64,000 bases of DNA from Nelumbo lutea (Eukaryota > Streptophyta > Magnoliopsida > Proteales > Nelumbonaceae), in assembly GCA_022828595.1 (NCBI GenBank), contig JAKGHH010000004.1:58505421-58569420 (forward strand), written 5' to 3'. The notes under the pieces were generated by a model. The model saw only the letters and a program-made list of their open reading frames with translations, was not told the DNA's origin and did not search any database. Position numbers and translations under genes: made by a program. Positions 60,292-64,000 of this stretch are shown piece after piece; the first letter of the stretch is position 1, and each line of letters opens with the position of its first letter.

Positions 60292-60600
60292 AACACTTTG
60301 AGGTTCTCGACAAAGGCACGAGTGGCAAATTTGGGGAGATTCTTGCCAAGGTGAAACTCTAGTCTACCCGCGGCATCTTCCTTCTAAATTGCACATCCAA
60401 AAAGGAAAAAAAAAAGGAAACTAATAGCGGAATGGGAATCACATTCTGGGGGAGGGGGTCGGAAATGGACATTCCCCCATATGGAGAAATGGCATTCCAC
60501 CTACTCATTCCCATTCCGATCGACCAAACATCCAGAAACGGAATGATCCATTCCGATTCCGATTCCAGAGTTCTATTCCCTCAAACCAAACAAACCCTAA

Positions 60601-61866
60601 GTGAAAAGGGCAAAATGATCTTACAAAATAGCAAAAAGGTAGTTTGGTGTTTTATAAATGTTTAACAAAACATCTCATATAGTTTGATGACGATATGCCA
60701 ACAAAGGGGGCAAGGTGAAAAATCCAGAGGTTCATGGGGCCTTTGTCACAAAGCAAAAAAGTTCAAGGGGCTACTCACTACCTCCCAATTACACAGCTGT
60801 ATGTTATATACCCAATATATTTTCATGTATAATCCTTTAATAATTTTCACTTGTACTTGTCATGGTGTGTGCCCTTCTTAGTCTAATAAGGTTAACTATG
60901 TCAACATTTCTATAACCAATAGAAATTCTAATTCTGGCTCATTAGTTTACAAGTCTTATGAGCCATAAGATAGCCAATTATGTCCTTCCCCCCGGATTTC
61001 ATTGTCAACCAATTTGGGTGAGTTTGTTGCTTTCTATTGATGATTAAATGAATCTTAGCTTCTAGGCTTCTAAAAATATAAGAAATAAAAAATAAAAAAT
61101 TTCGCTACTAGCTAGTTCATGATTTTGAAAGTCCAACCATCTAGTCCAATTTAAGTTTGACAACTACTACAGAAAAATAAAAATGTTTGACAACATTAAT
61201 ATTAATAAACAAGTTTAATGCAAGAGTTGGATTTCTTTGATCTATAGAAAGTGGGACCTATGAAAAAAAATCCGATTTTGTGTTGCAATGTGCTTTTAAT
61301 TTTCACCCACAATGCACGAGGCAAATTTTTCAAGAATAATTAATAGCATCCTCCATCCTTCTTATATTTTCATATTTGTTTGAAAGAAAAAGACATGCAA
61401 TTGTTTTCTATGAAAAGACATTTCCAACTTTGCCTTATAATGTGTGATGAATTTCATGTAAATTTTCCAACTTTGCCTTATAATGTGTAATGAATTCCAT
61501 GTAAAGAAAAGAATCAAAGTGTTGCATAACACATGCTTTCACTTTTCTAACAATTCATTTTCATTTGGGGTTTGGAGAGGAAATGAGTTTATGAAAGTTT
61601 CAAAGCTTTTCCATGCAAACATAGTAAGATTCATAGAAAGGCAGACAACAAGACATTTTCATGGGTCCTACCTCATCTCTAGAGTGAGGAAATCCAAAAG
61701 TGGCACAAGACAAGGTGGTGGGACACATGACACACTATTAGACAAATTAAAGAAATATATCTTGGTGCATGGGTCCCACCTTATATCTATAGGGCAAATA
61801 AATTTAAGAGTTGCATAGTTTATTAACACTTCTAAAGTTTTAAATTTCGAATTCCATTTTGAATTT
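60601..61866. other. Intergenic, with a 43-bp tandem repeat
   Basis: The string ttccaactttgccttataatgtg occurs at 61422 and again at 61465, followed in both by [a/g]tgaatt[t/c]catgtaaa. Otherwise nothing is recognised. Part of this stretch may belong to the 5' region of the following Gypsy element. Confidence 0.45.
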
Positions 61867-64000
61867 TAAAAAGTTTTGAACAATGGAGTTTTTTATGCGA
61901 AGTATTTCATTATTACTATAAGTGGTAACCCCAAGAAGTACTATAAGTACCACCGCGGCGCTGACCATGATATCAAGGACTATTACAAACTCAAGAATGA
62001 GACCGAGTCCCTCATCTTCCATGGGCACCTGAAGGTGTATGTTGGGGGTGACGCCGGAGCCTTGTCCTCACAGCAACAGCAATAGACCAGGCCCTAGGCC
62101 CATTACCCCCTACCTGGAGTTATTGAAGTCATCGTTGGGGGCTCAGCCTTGGGTGGAACATCTACCTCGACCCAGAAGGCATACGCCAGGTAGTACAACA
62201 TCTAGAGCTTGGTGCCTAAAAGGCCAAGGCCGAAAGACACAATCTCCTTCTCTGACGAAGACTTGCAAGGGGTCTCATTGCCCCATGATGATGTGTTGGT
62301 GGTTTCTATGTCTATCACCAACTACATGGTGATGAGAATCCTCGTGGACAATAAATCCTCGGCTGACATCTTGTTGTACGACACATTTGAGATGATGCAA
62401 CTGATGCTGGATTGGTTCCAACTTGTAGATGTGCCATTAATGGGTTCTCCGGAGTAGTCATCAAGCCCAAAGGGAAGATCACCCTACCAATCACAATAGG
62501 GACCGAGCCTCAGCAAGTTACCTGAATGACTGTGTTCTTGGTCATGAAGATAGGCTCCCCATATAATGTCATCATAGGTAGGCCAACCTTTCATTCACTC
62601 AAGGTGGTTTTCTCATCCTTTCACCTCGCCATAAAGTTCCCTACTGAGCAAGGTGTGGGAGTAGACAAGGGGAACCAACAAGTTTCCAGACAGTGCTATG
62701 TTGTAGCACTAAAAGGCAAGAACAATGAAGCTTTACCGCTGAAAGGACTCGACCTCAGCAATTAACCAGCGAGCTGAGGCTAGCTGGCCGAAGACCTCAT
62801 ATTGTTTCCCCTAGACGATGTTGAGCTTGGGAAGACAATATGAGTCCAGTCATGCCTCCCTCAAGACACACTTAATAGGTAAGCTTCCTCAAAACTAATG
62901 CAGACGTATTTTCTTGGTCTACCATTGATATGCTAGGAATTGACCCCTCGGTCATTACTCATAAGCTAAGTGTGGAACCGAGTTGTATGCCGATTCAACA
63001 AAAGAAGAGGAAATTTGCACCGAAGTGTTGAAAACCCATCGGAGAGGAGGTGGATAAGCTACTTGATGATGACTTCATCCAAGAGGTACACTACCCTAAG
63101 TGGTTGTCTAATGTAGTCATGGTTAAGAAACCTAATGGGAAATGACACATATGCATTCACTTCACAGATCTCAACTAGGCCTGCCAAAAAGACAACTTTC
63201 CTTTGTTAAGAATTGATCACCTTGTCGACGCCACCACGGGGTGTGACTTATTAAGCTTCATGGAAGCTTCCTTTGGGTACAACTAGATCAACATGCACTC
63301 TGATGATGAAGAGAAGACATTGTTCATCACCGAGCACGACACCTGCTGCTACAAAGTAACACCATTTGGATTGAAGAATGCCAGAACCACCTATCAATGG
63401 CTGGTGAACAAGTAAGATATTCAAGGACCAGATGGGGAGGAATGTTGAGGCCTATGTCAACAACATGGTGAAAATCCTAAAGGCTAAGCGCAGCTCGGAC
63501 CTCGGCAAGACCATTGGGGTGCTAAGGAAGTACAGCATGAAGTCGAACCCGAACAAATGTGCCTTCAGTGTCACCTTGGGCAAGTTTCTAGGCTTTATGG
63601 TCACTCAACGAGGCATAAAGGCCAACCCTAAAAAAATACAAGTCATACTTGACATGGAGCCTCCTCGGTTCATCAAGGAAACTTAGAAATTGACCGGCCA
63701 AATTGCAACCCTCATCTGGTTCATGTCAAAGTCAACCGGCGACTGCATACCTTTCTTCCAAGTTATCAAGAAGCTAAAGGACTTCCAATGGAAAGAAGAG
63801 TGCTAGAACATCGCCTCCTTTGCTCACGCTACCCCTCCTAGGAGAGACCTTTTTCTTGTATCTCTCAATCAGGGACGAGGCTATCAACTCAATTCTAGTA
63901 TGAGAAGATGAAGGAATTCATAAGCTAGTTTATTATGTCAGTAAGGTCCTCTGTGACGTCAAGACTAGGTACCCAGAAGTGGAGAAGATAGCCTTCGCAC
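61867..64000 (+). pseudogene. Decayed Gypsy gag-pol fragment, runs off the window
   Basis: Gag C-terminus (about 61920-62035) reads NPKKYYKYHRGADHDIKDYY, the N-K/Y-C-x2-H-R zone seen in plant Gypsy gag. Protease region (62209-62457): ISFSDEDLQGVSLPHDD and RILVDNKSSADILL, where the family has DNGSSADIL. Reverse transcriptase (about 63040-63500): WLSNVVMVKKPNGK, KDNFPLLRIDHLVDATTG and FITEHDTCCYKVTPFGLKNA. The active-site YVDD is replaced by YVNN near 63455. Then KCAFSVTLGKFLGFMVTQRG. Stops break it in many places. The style resembles the Tat/Ogre branch, but this is a loose assignment. Confidence 0.8.

Larger units (their letters stand above)
57675..60597. mobile_element. Second Tourist-like element, enlarged by inserted sequence
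   Basis: Ends are gggtccgtttggtttg and caaaccaaacaaaccc, imperfect inverted repeats like those of the MITE at 47406. Flanked by TAA at 57672-57674 and 60598-60600. The interior near both ends has ggaatcggaatgg/ccattccgattcc motifs. The centre holds a coding-like segment and a solo LTR, so the element is about 1.07 kb without the LTR. Confidence 0.7.

Overview
This window is nuclear DNA from a flowering plant. The evidence is intron-rich genes with GT..AG splice sites, plant-type cathepsin B and XRI1-like proteins, an Au-type SINE, Tourist- and hAT-like miniature elements, and several Copia and Gypsy LTR retrotransposons. The species cannot be fixed from the sequence. Only two genes look intact. 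The rest is mostly transposon sequence in several states of decay.

Layout. 1-1841: the 3' end of a forward Copia element whose LTR meets an inverted LTR fragment. 2201-4770: a small hAT-like element with an 8-bp target duplication, split by a 1.96-kb solo LTR. 5276-12092: an 11-exon cathepsin B-like cysteine protease gene (+, 355 residues predicted). It includes a 5-nt microexon that carries the oxyanion-hole glutamine, and a 4.2-kb first intron holding a MITE, a LINE remnant and a SINE. 15900-17178: two truncated LTR ends. 17179-25596: an almost complete but dead Copia element (-) with 1.7-2 kb LTRs and a long leader, like the Angela/BARE group. 25597-25847: a scrap of Gypsy (Athila-like) gag. 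25848-32313: a second, 3'-truncated copy of the same Copia family, with an internal duplication. 32314-39929: two ends of another LTR-like repeat bracket 6.6 kb that contain a receptor-like kinase exon fragment and a BPA1-like exon fragment. 40670-45029: a third, unrelated defective Copia element (-). 47406-47704: a Tourist-like MITE. 48056-48211: an Au SINE. 49.7-51.2 kb: two-copy tandem duplications. 53213-55676: a nine-exon XRI1-like gene (-, 315 residues predicted), whose first coding exon contributes only ATGGA. 57675-60597: a second Tourist-like element, containing a coding-like segment that is itself split by a solo LTR. 61867-64000: a decayed Gypsy gag-pol (+) that runs off the window.

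The two host genes are unrelated in function: vacuolar/apoplastic proteolysis, and DNA repair/meiosis. They do not form a cluster. The most notable signals are the cathepsin B microexon, the minimal first coding exon of XRI1, the bracketed gene fragments at 32-40 kb, and the unusual junctions among LTR fragments. All splice structures and family assignments were worked out by eye.
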